Part shown: one piece after another, positions 26,677-35,179 of the stretch
How positions within the stretch are numbered: the stretch's first letter is position 1
Layout: every line of letters starts with the position of its first letter
NCBI GenBank assembly: GCA_963665395.2
Contig: OY762251.1
Location: forward strand, 1,736,001 to 1,800,000
DNA length: 64,000 nucleotides
Source of the DNA: Bin87 sp963665395
Lineage (GTDB): Bacteria; Chloroflexota; Dehalococcoidia; Lucifugimonadales; UBA3495
Direction of reading: 5' to 3'
Notes under the pieces: generated by a model
What the model was told of the DNA's origin: nothing
Databases searched by the model: none
What the model saw: only the letters and a program-made list of their open reading frames with translations
Program-made: the position numbers and the translations under genes

Positions 26677-27306
26677 CTACGCCGGATCATCCGCCGGCGG
26701 TTCCGTTTCCTGCCCTTGCGGATCCGTGTTGTACCGGTTCATGGCGACGTTGATACCCTCGGCGACCAGGCACTCCACCGCGTCGGCGGCCCGGGCGATG
26801 GCGGCGTCAACGGCCGGCTTTTCTTCATCCGAAAACCGCCCCAGCACGTGCTCAACGCTGCCCGACGTGCCCGGCCCGCCGATACCGATGCGCAGCCGGG
26901 GAAAGTCGATGGTACGCACGTTGCGGATGATGTCCTTCATCCCGTTGTGCCCGGCGTCGGAACCCCGCGCCCGCAGGCGGATGCGGCCCAAAGGCAAGGC
27001 CATCTCGTCGTACACGATCACCAAATCCGCCGGCCGACCCCCAAACCGGGCCAGCAGATACCTCACCGACTCGCCGGACAAATTCATAAACGTCCGCGGC
27101 TTGGCCAAAACCACCGGCGCCCCCTCCCGATACCCCTGCCCCAGCACCGTGGTTCGCCGGCGGTCGTTGACGGCAATCCCCCACCGCTCCGCCAGCAAAT
27201 CAACGCACCCAAACCCCACGTTGTGCCGAGTATCCCGATACCGAGGCCCGGGGTTGCCCAGGCCGACGATAAGGCGGGTGGGGGGGCGTTGTTGGGCGTC
27301 GTCCAT
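26677..27306 (-). CDS. pth: Peptidyl-tRNA hydrolase
   Basis: Pth releases tRNA from prematurely dropped peptidyl-tRNA. The 209-residue product has LIVGLGNPGPRYRDTRHNVGF with the catalytic histidine, KPRTFMNLSGESV, VIVYDEMALPLGRIRLR, GHNGMKDI and RLRIGIGGP, which are all family signatures. ATG 27306 is chosen because the upstream extension is not conserved. It is divergent from the large GTPase-like gene, with 170 bases between the starts. Confidence 0.95.
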   Translation of the reverse strand: MDDAQQRPPTRLIVGLGNPGPRYRDTRHNVGFGCVDLLAERWGIAVNDRRRTTVLGQGYREGAPVVLAKPRTFMNLSGESVRYLLARFGGRPADLVIVYDEMALPLGRIRLRARGSDAGHNGMKDIIRNVRTIDFPRLRIGIGGPGTSGSVEHVLGRFSDEEKPAVDAAIARAADAVECLVAEGINVAMNRYNTDPQGQETEPPADDPA

Positions 27307-27399
27307 AGCGGATACCGACTGACAAGGTTGCCACGTAGGAGCGGAGATGGCAAGGGGAAGTCTCGGCAAAACCGTTGTTCCGCGTTGTTACAGAAATGC

Positions 27400-27429
27400 T
27401 TGACTCGCTGGCCGGAAGGATGGTAATGT
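27400..27429 (+). promoter_or_regulatory. Predicted promoter of the GTPase-like gene
   Basis: TTGACT (27400-27405) and TAATGT (27424-27429), 18 bases apart, lie about 48 bases before the start codon. The gene itself has a clear GGGAGG ribosome site. Confidence 0.5.
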
Positions 27430-27476
27430 AGCCGTGTGGTACAACAAAGAACAACACCACACCGCGGGAGGAAAAG

Positions 27477-29801
27477 ATGACAACGAGGATTTACAAGGCG
27501 ACCAAAACCCGCTCGAACAGGCCCGGCTGGAGCGTAACGTTCAACCATCCACGTCGCAGCGACGCCCGAGGCAAGTTTGGGCTGAAAGTCCGACGTGGGC
27601 TTGGTACGACGGACGATGCAGAAGCCGACCGGCTGGTTGAGCAGCTAAACGCGCTGCTAGCCGACGAGTCTTGGTGGAGCCTAGACCGGCGTGCTGATGC
27701 CGCTCTACAGTTCGACAGCATTGTTGTTGCGGCGTTTTTCGATGGCATTGAGGTAGGCAAAATCAAGCCCAAGGACCGACGGGAGTCTGTCATACAGCTG
27801 CCTACACAGAAGGATGGTTACGCGGGGGTCATGCTGGCCGGTGCCACGGGAGCAGGGAAAACTACGCTGTTGCGCCAACTCATCGGCTCCGACCACGTAC
27901 AAGACCGCTTTCCTTCGACGTCGACGGCAAAGACGACGACGGCAGAAATCGAGATCATCCTCGCTTCCGGGCCATTCCGAGCCGCGGTAACATTTATGAC
28001 AGAGCACGAGGTGCGCTGCGCGGTTGACGAGTGCTTGGAGGATGCGTGCTTTGGCGTAATTCGGGGCGACGATGATGCAGCAGTCGCTGGAAAGTTACTG
28101 GAACACCGTGAGCAGCGTTTCCGGCTCTCGTATGTCCTCGGCGACTGGCAACAGAGTCAGCCGGGGCAGAATGCCGTACCAGATATGGATTTCATGTTCG
28201 AAGGCGAAGTCCCCGAAACGGAGACTTTAGCGGATGACGAAATCGTTGGTGGCACCGAACTCGAAAGTAACAACGAAAGTTTGGGCGACTACGTTGGTCG
28301 TATCAAAGGTCTAGCGGCCGCAGTGCGCGAAGAAATCGCAACTTACCGCGGCGACTATCCGGCAATTGGGGATGCGAGCAAGGCCAATCAGCGGCAAGAT
28401 TGGCAGGAAGATTTCACCAACGCGCTTTACGAGAACGAGGATTTCGCCAGCCTTTCCCTTGATATTATGGATGCCATTGAGAAACGCTTCACTCTGTTCG
28501 AAGAGGACGGCATCGGCACCTTTGATGGGATCTCGCTGGGTTGGCCTACGCTCTGGAGCTGCGAAGAAAAAGACCGCGACGCTTTTTTGAAGCAAATGCG
28601 GTGGTTCAGCGGCAACCACAAACAGCAATTTGGTCGACTTCTGACTCCATTGGTTGATGGCGTCCGGGTCAGCGGTCCGTTTCAACCGACAGCACTTGAA
28701 TTGCAAGACGATGACCGTAAGCTCGTACTGATGGATGGCGAAGGGTTGGGCCATTCGGCAAAAGAAGCCGAGAGCGTGTCCACCAAGATAACGGAACGTT
28801 TTCCCGAAGCGGATATGATCCTACTGGTGGATGATGCCCAATCCCCGATGCAAGCGGCTTCGTTGGGATTTCTTCGCGAGGTCGGCAACGGCGGTCATGG
28901 TCCCAAAGTTGCCGTTGCTTTTACGCATTTTGACCAAGTACGGGGAGACAACCTCAGCACTGCATCCCAAAAGATCAGCTACGTTCAAGCCTCAACCAGA
29001 AACGCCATTGCCAGTCTGCGGGAATCATTAGCTCCATCCGTAGCCGAGATACTAGAAACGCGGCTGAATGACAACGCGTTTTACCTAGGTGGATTGAACC
29101 AGGCGACGGAGTCGATTCCGCCCGGTTTCATTAGGCAAATGCGGGATTTGCTGGAACGGATGCAGCAATCAGCAGTCGAATTGGAGGAGATTGCCGCCGT
29201 GCCACACTACAACTTCTCCGCGTTAGCCTTGCCGTTGCGGGATGCTGCGGACGGTTTCAAAACTCCTTGGCGCGGACGGATTGGTCTCAGCTATTACGAA
29301 GGGGTCCGCAAGGAACATTGGGGGCGCGTTAAAGCCCTGTGCCGGCGCATTGCTAATCGGTGGGACAACGACGAATATGATGGCTTGAGGCCAAAGTCCG
29401 ACTTGATTCGTCAGCTACAAACAAGCATTTCCTTGTGGCTGGATAGTCCAGACGGATGGGCTAGGCAACCGGAGGACGAGCAAGAGAGGCAAACTGTCAT
29501 CAACGGGATACGCCGGCAGGTATATGTGGATATACACAGACTGGCGGAGCGACGCTTGGTCGTCACGCACCTGAACGACTGGCAAACCGCATTATTTGCG
29601 TTCCGGGGCACGGGGTCGAGTTACCTGCGAGCAGAACTCATATCTCAAATTTACGATTCTGCCGCACCGTCTATATCTTCGGTAATGGACGCATCAGGAC
29701 AAGACTTCTTGGACCAAGTTATCCAAATTGTCCGTGACGCGGTTGAGAAAGCAAGCGGCTCGGTAGACAGGGATTCGCACGAATCCGTAATCGTCGCCTA
29801 A
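27477..29801 (+). CDS. Large P-loop GTPase-like protein with an N-terminal basic domain
   Basis: A 774-residue protein with no named family that I recognise. Residues 1-75 form a basic, tryptophan-containing module (RSNRPGWSVTFNHP, then KVRRGLGTTDDAEADRLVEQLN) resembling arm/AP2-type DNA-binding regions of integrases. A P-loop GATGAGKTT lies at residues 122-130, a DxxG motif (DGEGLG) at 420-425 and THFD at 483-486. Their order fits G1, G3 and a degenerate G4 of TRAFAC GTPases, with an acidic insert between G1 and G3. The C-terminal 280 residues are helical. GC content looks lower than in neighbouring housekeeping genes, which suggests acquisition. A small gene follows 29 bases later. A stress or defence role is only a guess. 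Confidence 0.6.
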   Translation: MTTRIYKATKTRSNRPGWSVTFNHPRRSDARGKFGLKVRRGLGTTDDAEADRLVEQLNALLADESWWSLDRRADAALQFDSIVVAAFFDGIEVGKIKPKDRRESVIQLPTQKDGYAGVMLAGATGAGKTTLLRQLIGSDHVQDRFPSTSTAKTTTAEIEIILASGPFRAAVTFMTEHEVRCAVDECLEDACFGVIRGDDDAAVAGKLLEHREQRFRLSYVLGDWQQSQPGQNAVPDMDFMFEGEVPETETLADDEIVGGTELESNNESLGDYVGRIKGLAAAVREEIATYRGDYPAIGDASKANQRQDWQEDFTNALYENEDFASLSLDIMDAIEKRFTLFEEDGIGTFDGISLGWPTLWSCEEKDRDAFLKQMRWFSGNHKQQFGRLLTPLVDGVRVSGPFQPTALELQDDDRKLVLMDGEGLGHSAKEAESVSTKITERFPEADMILLVDDAQSPMQAASLGFLREVGNGGHGPKVAVAFTHFDQVRGDNLSTASQKISYVQASTRNAIASLRESLAPSVAEILETRLNDNAFYLGGLNQATESIPPGFIRQMRDLLERMQQSAVELEEIAAVPHYNFSALALPLRDAADGFKTPWRGRIGLSYYEGVRKEHWGRVKALCRRIANRWDNDEYDGLRPKSDLIRQLQTSISLWLDSPDGWARQPEDEQERQTVINGIRRQVYVDIHRLAERRLVVTHLNDWQTALFAFRGTGSSYLRAELISQIYDSAAPSISSVMDASGQDFLDQVIQIVRDAVEKASGSVDRDSHESVIVA

Positions 29802-29830
29802 ACAGCAGAAACGTGATGCAAGGGGGCTTC

Positions 29831-30004
29831 ATGTACACCCGCAAAGATTGGGAAAAGCGCATTCGTATGGAAGCCGCCAGCCAGGCAATCGAAAATACCA
29901 TCCAGGCGGTAGAGGCAGGGTTAGGCGTCACGTTCCCCCGCGGCAGCACGCCCACCGAGAGCAGGAACATCATGCGGAGCATTCTGCAATCTAAACGGCG
30001 CTGA
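29831..30004 (+). CDS. Small protein downstream of the GTPase-like gene
   Basis: A 57-residue predicted cytoplasmic helical protein (MYTRKDWEKRIRMEAASQ, then IENTIQAVEAGLG, ending in a basic tail). ATG 29831 follows AGGGGG at a suitable distance; an alternative ATG at 29813 lies closer to the upstream stop. Position and orientation suggest it belongs to the same transcript as the GTPase-like gene. Unrecognised. Confidence 0.5.
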   Translation: MYTRKDWEKRIRMEAASQAIENTIQAVEAGLGVTFPRGSTPTESRNIMRSILQSKRR

Positions 30005-30145
30005 CTGCCGTTGCGCCTGAGGGCAATGTGGCCGCTGTGGTTACACGGCGGCCTCGTTTCGTTCATTCCGGTGGCGTTGGCCGGCTGTGCTACACTGAGC
30101 CGTCAGTTTTCTCCGCAAGCGTGATGCCACCCAGGAGATAAATCC

Positions 30146-30310
30146 ATGGCAGCGATAACCTCTTGCGTCGCCGGAGTGATTGGCGGCGCCATACTCCTCT
30201 TCCTCATGCACCTGACGGCGCGCTTCACTGGATTTGACGCCGCTCCCTACGACTGGCCGGTCTTTCTGGTAGGCTGGTTCGGCTCTGCGTACTTGATTTA
30301 CAAGGCTTAG
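30146..30310 (+). CDS. Very small two-helix membrane protein
   Basis: A 54-residue frame with AGGAGA seven bases before its ATG. It encodes a hydrophobic N-terminal helix (CVAGVIGGAILLFLMHL), a short polar loop with FDAAPYDW, and a second hydrophobic helix (PVFLVGWFGSAYLIY). It ends three bases before another small membrane protein gene, suggesting an operon. Not recognised. Confidence 0.55.
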   Translation: MAAITSCVAGVIGGAILLFLMHLTARFTGFDAAPYDWPVFLVGWFGSAYLIYKA

Positions 30311-30313
30311 CCG

Positions 30314-30607
30314 ATGTTCAGCGGATTTGGGAACGCCTTTGGCAAAATACGCGATGTCCGGCTGATTGCCCTCTTGATCATCACGGTTGCTATCGCCATG
30401 TACGTGGCGCCATATCTGTTTGGGGTGATGGGGTGTGTTGACCAGCCGGAGCGGCAGGCCGACACACCGGAACAGCCGGTCACGGTCAAGGAATGTATGG
30501 CGAAGATTTACCACGACGCCCGCTCCGACACCAATCTGGCTGCCGGCATCATCGCTCTGGCGATAATCATGGCTGCCTGGCGTCCTGTCCAAGATAGACC
30601 GGAGTAG
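30314..30607 (+). CDS. Small membrane protein
   Basis: A 97-residue protein with two predicted membrane segments (VRLIALLIITVAIAMYVAPYLFGV near the N-terminus, and NLAAGIIALAIIMAAW near the C-terminus) separated by a polar loop with two cysteines (GCVDQ and KECMAK), which could be extracytoplasmic. It starts three bases after the preceding mini-gene. The pair could belong to the GTPase-containing unit or be independent. Function unknown. Confidence 0.5.
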   Translation: MFSGFGNAFGKIRDVRLIALLIITVAIAMYVAPYLFGVMGCVDQPERQADTPEQPVTVKECMAKIYHDARSDTNLAAGIIALAIIMAAWRPVQDRPE

Positions 30608-30631
30608 CAGGCAACCTTAACGATACCGTCA

Positions 30632-31291
30632 TCAATCGACAGCGGGGATGAAATCCGCCAGTTCCAGCGCCACGTCCGGGAACGCCTGCGGACTCACCCG
30701 CCCGCCCAGCGGAATAACGCGGACATCGGTATAAACCGCTCCCTGCGGCTCCGTGTTGACCACCAACTCCCCGCCGCGCAGGTTAGCAACCCAAACTTCC
30801 GGTATCCCGGCGGCAGCGTATCGGGCCAGCTTCTCCCCCAGGTCAAACTCCAGCGAACTGTCGGCGACCTCAACCAGCAAATATACGTCCGACGGCAACG
30901 TTGGCCCGACGTCGTTGATGGAACGCCGCCGGATGACGGCGATGTCCGGCTCGGGAGCGCTGGCGTCGTCCAGTTGTATGGAGCCCTGCACCCGGACCAT
31001 GGCCCGTCGCCCGATGAGCTCCCGCAGCAAGTCGCTGAGCCAGTCAACGCTCATCAGATGCCGGTTGCCAATGGGCGCCATCTGGATTATTACCCCGTCC
31101 AGCAGTTCCACCCGTTCCTCTTTCGCCAGTATGCCGGCTGCGCCCAGGGCCAGATATTCGGCTACGGTGAAAGGCCGGACCACGCCCATTTCCCTGCGCT
31201 CGCCGGCCGGCACGATGCCGGCGACAGCCATGGCGTCCCATTCGGCGTCGGAGAAAAGGCGGAGCGCGACGTGGCGCGTCGGTGTTGTCAT
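30632..31291 (-). CDS. Uma2 family protein (PD-(D/E)XK nuclease fold)
   Basis: A 219-residue protein. It has ERVELLDGVIIQMAPIGNRH, then APEPDIAVIR with the acidic metal ligand and VYLLVEVADSSLEFDLGEKLARYAAAGIPEVWVA with the E...K pair, which together form the PD-(D/E)XK active site of Uma2. Members occur in very high copy in cyanobacteria and Chloroflexota and their biological role is not established. Of three adjacent ATG codons, 31291 is chosen because GAGG lies seven bases upstream. The gene stands alone, convergent with the small membrane gene pair. Confidence 0.85.
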   Translation of the reverse strand: MTTPTRHVALRLFSDAEWDAMAVAGIVPAGERREMGVVRPFTVAEYLALGAAGILAKEERVELLDGVIIQMAPIGNRHLMSVDWLSDLLRELIGRRAMVRVQGSIQLDDASAPEPDIAVIRRRSINDVGPTLPSDVYLLVEVADSSLEFDLGEKLARYAAAGIPEVWVANLRGGELVVNTEPQGAVYTDVRVIPLGGRVSPQAFPDVALELADFIPAVD

Positions 31292-31430
31292 CATCATCCT
31301 CACGAGTCCAGGCGATCAGCGTCCCGGTGCGGCATTATAGCACCGGCGTCGCCGCCCGCCCGGTATGCTAAACTACGGCCATCACACACTTTGCCTTACC
31401 CCATCCTCCCACCCACGGAGCCGTGCCACC

Positions 31431-32558
31431 ATGCCCACCACCTCCAAAGACCCCATCCTCGTCGTCATCCAGCTCACCGGCGGCAACGACTACCTGAACA
31501 CCGTCATACCCTACGGCGACGGGCGTTACCACGACAACCGGCCCACCGTGGGCATCCCCGCCGATCAAGCGCTGCCCATTGACGACCACTTCGGCTTCAA
31601 CCCGGCCCTACCTGAAATCAAGGCGTTGTACGACGCCGGCAAGGTGGCCGTCATCAACGGCATCGGCTATCCCACGCCCAACCGTTCCCACTTCCGCAGC
31701 ATGGACATCTGGCACACCTGCGAGCCGGAAAAGGTCGGCACCGAGGGCTGGCTGGGCCGCGTCATCCGCGACATCGACCCCAACGCCGAGAACGTGCTCA
31801 CCGGCGTCAACTTCGGACGCGGCCTCCCCCGGGCTATGGCCCTGACCGGCGTGCCCGTGGCCTCCGTGGCCGTGCTGGAGACCTACGGCGTGCTGACGGG
31901 CATTCAGGGAGAGCCGGAACGCGGGGAGGTGCTGGACATCTTCGCCCGGATGTACTCCCCCACCGTCGGCCTGGGCGCCACCATGGACTATCTGGGGCAG
32001 ACTGGCCTGGACGCCCTGAAAGGCGCAGACATCCTCAAGGCCGCTCCCGATATGTACACGTCCAGCGTGGAGTACGCCGACACCGGCATCGCCCGCAACC
32101 TCCAGGGCATCGCCAAGGTGCTCACCGCCAACCTGGGCACTCGGGTTTTCTACACCCAGCAGGGCGGCTACGACACCCACGCCAGCGAGGCCGACGTCCA
32201 TCCCAAGCTGCTGGGCGACCTCAGCCGCGCCGTCAGCGACTTCTACGCCGACCTGCGGGAGCATGACGCCGCGGACAACGTGGTGATGTTCGCCTTCACC
32301 GAGTTCGGCCGGCGGGTCAAGGACAACGGCAGCGGCACGGACCACGGCAGCGGCGGCGTGGCCTTCGCCATCGGCGACCCGGTGGCCGGCGGTATGTACG
32401 GCGCCTACCCGTCCCTGGCCGAAGGCGATCTCGTGGAGGGCGACCTGGCCTTCAACACCGACTTCCGCGGCGTCTATGGGACGCTGGTGGAGAAGTGGCT
32501 GGGCCTGGACGCGCCGCCGGTGGTGGGCGGCCGCTTCGAGCAGCCGGAGTTCGTGTAA
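31431..32558 (+). CDS. DUF1501 family protein
   Basis: A 375-residue protein of the DUF1501 group, which has an alkaline-phosphatase/sulfatase-like fold. It starts with ILVVIQLTGGNDYLNTVIPYGD, then YDAGKVAVINGIGYP, RSHFRSMDIWHT, YTQQGGYDTHASE and a late TEFGRRVKDNGSGTDHGSGG, all characteristic. Members are often secreted by a Tat signal; no signal peptide is visible here. ATG 31431 matches the family start. The next gene begins 11 bases after the stop. Confidence 0.85.
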   Translation: MPTTSKDPILVVIQLTGGNDYLNTVIPYGDGRYHDNRPTVGIPADQALPIDDHFGFNPALPEIKALYDAGKVAVINGIGYPTPNRSHFRSMDIWHTCEPEKVGTEGWLGRVIRDIDPNAENVLTGVNFGRGLPRAMALTGVPVASVAVLETYGVLTGIQGEPERGEVLDIFARMYSPTVGLGATMDYLGQTGLDALKGADILKAAPDMYTSSVEYADTGIARNLQGIAKVLTANLGTRVFYTQQGGYDTHASEADVHPKLLGDLSRAVSDFYADLREHDAADNVVMFAFTEFGRRVKDNGSGTDHGSGGVAFAIGDPVAGGMYGAYPSLAEGDLVEGDLAFNTDFRGVYGTLVEKWLGLDAPPVVGGRFEQPEFV

Positions 32559-32569
32559 GGAGAACGATG

Positions 32570-32992
32570 ATGACGAAGCCAAGGACCTACAGAACCGTTC
32601 CGGACCCCCCGGCCGGTTCTGTCATCGGCGACGACCCCACAGCGGTCTTCGAATCCACTCTGACCGTGTACAGTCCCGACGGCGCCCGCTGCCGGGAGAT
32701 TGTCGCTCCGGTGGATACCCGGTCGCTGCATTCGATAATCCCCGCCGAAATCCTGCGCGAGTTGGGCATTGAGCCGGTGATTGAGAGCCGCTTCAACTAC
32801 CGGGACGGCTCAATCCTGAAACTCCCCATTGGGTTGGCGCGCGTGGCCCTGCCCGGCAAAGCCGGCCATTCCCGCGTGGCCTTCGGCAACGACCCACAGC
32901 AAACCGTCATCGGCGGTCTCACGCTGGTGGAACTGGCCCTGGCCGCCGACCCCAAGAACAAACGGTTCGTTCCGGGGGAACTGACCATATAG
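32570..32992 (+). CDS. Retropepsin-like protein with an altered active-site motif
   Basis: A 140-residue protein with the clan AA aspartic protease layout: a strand followed by VDTRSLHSIIPAEIL, then YRDGSILKLPIGLARV, and a C-terminal TVIGGLTLVELALAADP. The catalytic DTG is DTR here, so it is probably not an active protease. GGAG is seven bases before ATG 32570 (ATG 32567 is also possible). An intact paralogue follows 13 bases downstream, so the pair might form a heterodimer. First gene of a co-directional run with protease, SWIM and NYN genes. Confidence 0.6.
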   Translation: MTKPRTYRTVPDPPAGSVIGDDPTAVFESTLTVYSPDGARCREIVAPVDTRSLHSIIPAEILRELGIEPVIESRFNYRDGSILKLPIGLARVALPGKAGHSRVAFGNDPQQTVIGGLTLVELALAADPKNKRFVPGELTI

Positions 32993-33005
32993 CCGGCAGT
33001 GCACC

Positions 33006-33389
33006 ATGAGGCTGACCACCTACTCTGTCCGATTTACTTTGTACTGCCCGGACCGCTCCGGTTCTCGCCCTCTCATCGGCGTGGTCGATACCGGAGCCAG
33101 TTTCACGGTCATCCCGGCTCATATACTGGACGAGTTGGGTATATCCCGTGTTGAGCAAGAGAGGTTCATCCTTGCCGACGGTTCCGAGCATGACCTGGAC
33201 ATCGGCGATGCTGTAATCCAATTGCAGGGCTATACTGAGACCGTCAGAGTTGTTTTCGGTTCCGATCCACACAAAACCTTGATTGGATTTACCACCCTGC
33301 TGGCCCTTCGATTAGCCGTTGACCCGGTAAATCGACGCCTGCTTCCGGTTGATCGGATTGTCCTGCTGGACGGCGAGGATGCGCCATGA
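33006..33389 (+). CDS. Retropepsin-like (clan AA) aspartic protease family protein
   Basis: A 127-residue protein with an intact motif VDTGASFTVIPAHIL at residues about 27-41, followed by ILADGSEHDLDIGDAV and KTLIGFTTLLALRLAVDP. It resembles the upstream DTR protein and the separate gene at 16182. Predicted to work as a dimer; target unknown. Its stop overlaps the SWIM-protein start by four bases, so it is coupled to that gene. Confidence 0.7.
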   Translation: MRLTTYSVRFTLYCPDRSGSRPLIGVVDTGASFTVIPAHILDELGISRVEQERFILADGSEHDLDIGDAVIQLQGYTETVRVVFGSDPHKTLIGFTTLLALRLAVDPVNRRLLPVDRIVLLDGEDAP

Positions 33390-33820
33390 CCAACCCACCG
33401 TACATCACCGAAGCCGTCATCCGCGCCAAAGTCACGGTGTCGTCCTACGACCGTGGCGTTGACTACTACCATTCGGGCACGGTGGAGAGCGCAACCCTGC
33501 GCGGCAACCAGCTGTTCGCCGCCGTGCAAGGCAGCGAGTGGGACCCCTACCAGGTTGGCGTAACTTTCCTGGGCAGTGACTTCACCGCATCCGGCACCTG
33601 CCCCTACGATTGGGGCGGCTACTGCAAGCACGTGGTGGCTACCCTTCTGACCGTCAGCGACGATAACAGTCCTGTTCGCATCGACACCAAACCCCCGATA
33701 GCCGACCTGATCGCTGAAATGGACACTGCGTCGCTTCGCGCCCTGGTCTGCCAGTTGGTAGATGCGTACCCTGGACTGGCAGAGGTAGTGGACGCTTTTT
33801 CGGAAGGCGGTCTTCCATGA
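33386..33820 (+). CDS. SWIM-type zinc-finger protein
   Basis: A 144-residue protein. The N-terminal part (YDRGVDYYHSGTVESATLRGNQLFAAVQGSE, then YQVGVTF) matches the beta-rich region preceding SWIM fingers, and the metal site is GTCPYDWGGYCKHVVATLL (C-P-Y-x4-C-K-H). SWIM domains bind nucleic acids or proteins. It overlaps the protease gene before it and the NYN gene after it by four bases each, so the three should be made together. Confidence 0.8.
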   Translation: MTNPPYITEAVIRAKVTVSSYDRGVDYYHSGTVESATLRGNQLFAAVQGSEWDPYQVGVTFLGSDFTASGTCPYDWGGYCKHVVATLLTVSDDNSPVRIDTKPPIADLIAEMDTASLRALVCQLVDAYPGLAEVVDAFSEGGLP

Positions 33821-35013
33821 CCACCCACCCCAACAGCAGTCATCCCGCTCCGGCGTCTCCCGGTTCCGCTCTCTACGTGGACACCGAGAACCTCCGCGAC
33901 AACGACCGCGCCCAGGACGTCATCGCGCAGGTTTTCGCCCATTGGCCGGCTGACCGGCCCCCGGTCGGCAGCGTCTCTCTCTACGTCCGCGCCGACAAGG
34001 TTGCGCTGTGGCAACTCTGGGCCGAATCCACCTATCCGCAGTTCGGCGTCCGGGTCCGGGGCGTCCAGCATTTCAGCAACAGCAAGGCCAAGAACTCCGC
34101 CGACCTGGCCATCACCGCCGACGCCGTGGCCGACCTGGTTACCGGCCAGGCCAACGCTGTAGCCGTGGTGAGCAACGACAGCGACTTTGGCGCGTTGTTC
34201 GTCAAGGTTCGGGAACTGGCCCGCGCCGCAGGGCTGGAGCAGACGCCGTTCCTGTGGATTACGTCTCCCGACGCCGGCGGGCTGTCGCCCGAGCTGGAGC
34301 GTTTCATTCCCGCCGCCTTCCGTTGGGACTTGTCCGCCGCCCTGGCCGCGCCGGCGCCGGCCGTAGAGCCGCCGGCGCGTCAGACCCAATCGCTGCCCGA
34401 AGCTCCAAAGCCGGCCGCGCTGCCGCCCTCGACGGCCAGCGTCAAAGGCAATGCCGACCCCAGCAGCGAAGCTATCGCCGAGGAACTGATACGGCGGCTG
34501 CCGGTTGGCAAATTCAAAGTTACCGATGCTCACGACGTTTTCCAGGACCGATGGCCCAATCATCCCGACGCCGCTGGACCGGAAAAGTTTGGTACATTCC
34601 TTCTCAAACATATCTGGCCTATCCTCCAAGAACGCGGCGTATTGATGACTCGTAAGAGATCTCCCAGAACCTACGAAATTACCCAAGTCGCCAAAGACGC
34701 TATCGCCGGGTCGCCGACCAAGTCAGTCCGCCGGTCGCAACTTCCTCCTGAACCTACTTCTGCGCAACTGGCCGCTACTATCGCCGCCGGCATCACCGAT
34801 GACATATTCTCCGCCACCCACGCGCTGGCTGTGCTGAAAGACTGTCAATCCCAGCACCCGGCGGCATCCTACACGGCGCAGCGGTTCGGTACTTGGTTCG
34901 CCGAACAGCTCTGGCCCGTAATGGAACAACACGGCGTCACGCTCGCCAACGAAAAGCCCCGCCGCTACGAGATGACGCCGGACGCCCGCCACCGGCTCAC
35001 CAGCCTGGTCTAG
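33817..35013 (+). CDS. NYN-domain (PIN-like) nuclease with two C-terminal winged-helix-like repeats
   Basis: A 398-residue protein. Residues about 17-165 are a NYN domain: ALYVDTENLRD with the first aspartate, NSADLAITADAVADLV with the second, and VVSNDSDFGALF with the last acidic pair. This is a PIN-like RNase fold. Two related 75-residue modules follow (about 210-285 and 310-395), each ending in W-P-(I/V)-(L/M) then RxYE. They resemble winged-helix or OST-HTH (LOTUS) RNA-binding units; that assignment is tentative. Bacterial NYN-LOTUS proteins are predicted RNA-processing enzymes. Coupled to the SWIM gene by ATGA. Confidence 0.75.
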   Translation: MTTHPNSSHPAPASPGSALYVDTENLRDNDRAQDVIAQVFAHWPADRPPVGSVSLYVRADKVALWQLWAESTYPQFGVRVRGVQHFSNSKAKNSADLAITADAVADLVTGQANAVAVVSNDSDFGALFVKVRELARAAGLEQTPFLWITSPDAGGLSPELERFIPAAFRWDLSAALAAPAPAVEPPARQTQSLPEAPKPAALPPSTASVKGNADPSSEAIAEELIRRLPVGKFKVTDAHDVFQDRWPNHPDAAGPEKFGTFLLKHIWPILQERGVLMTRKRSPRTYEITQVAKDAIAGSPTKSVRRSQLPPEPTSAQLAATIAAGITDDIFSATHALAVLKDCQSQHPAASYTAQRFGTWFAEQLWPVMEQHGVTLANEKPRRYEMTPDARHRLTSLV

Positions 35014-35026
35014 CTGTCCCGACGTT

Positions 35027-35063
35027 CCCTCTCCCATCAGGGAGAGGGTCAGGGTGAGGGTGG
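35027..35063. repeat. REP family A after the NYN gene
   Basis: CCCTCTCCCATCAGGGAGAGGG hairpin followed by TCAGGGTGAGGGTGG. It separates the protease-SWIM-NYN run from the radical SAM operon and may attenuate read-through. Confidence 0.85.
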
Positions 35064-35179
35064 ATCCCCTTTTGCTGACACCGACCTGTTGACAGTGCCG
35101 TTCCATCTGTAAGAACATAAGTTCGTCGATGCCGGCGCGCCATCCTCATCATCTTGCGCCGGCTAGGAGCGACCAACCC

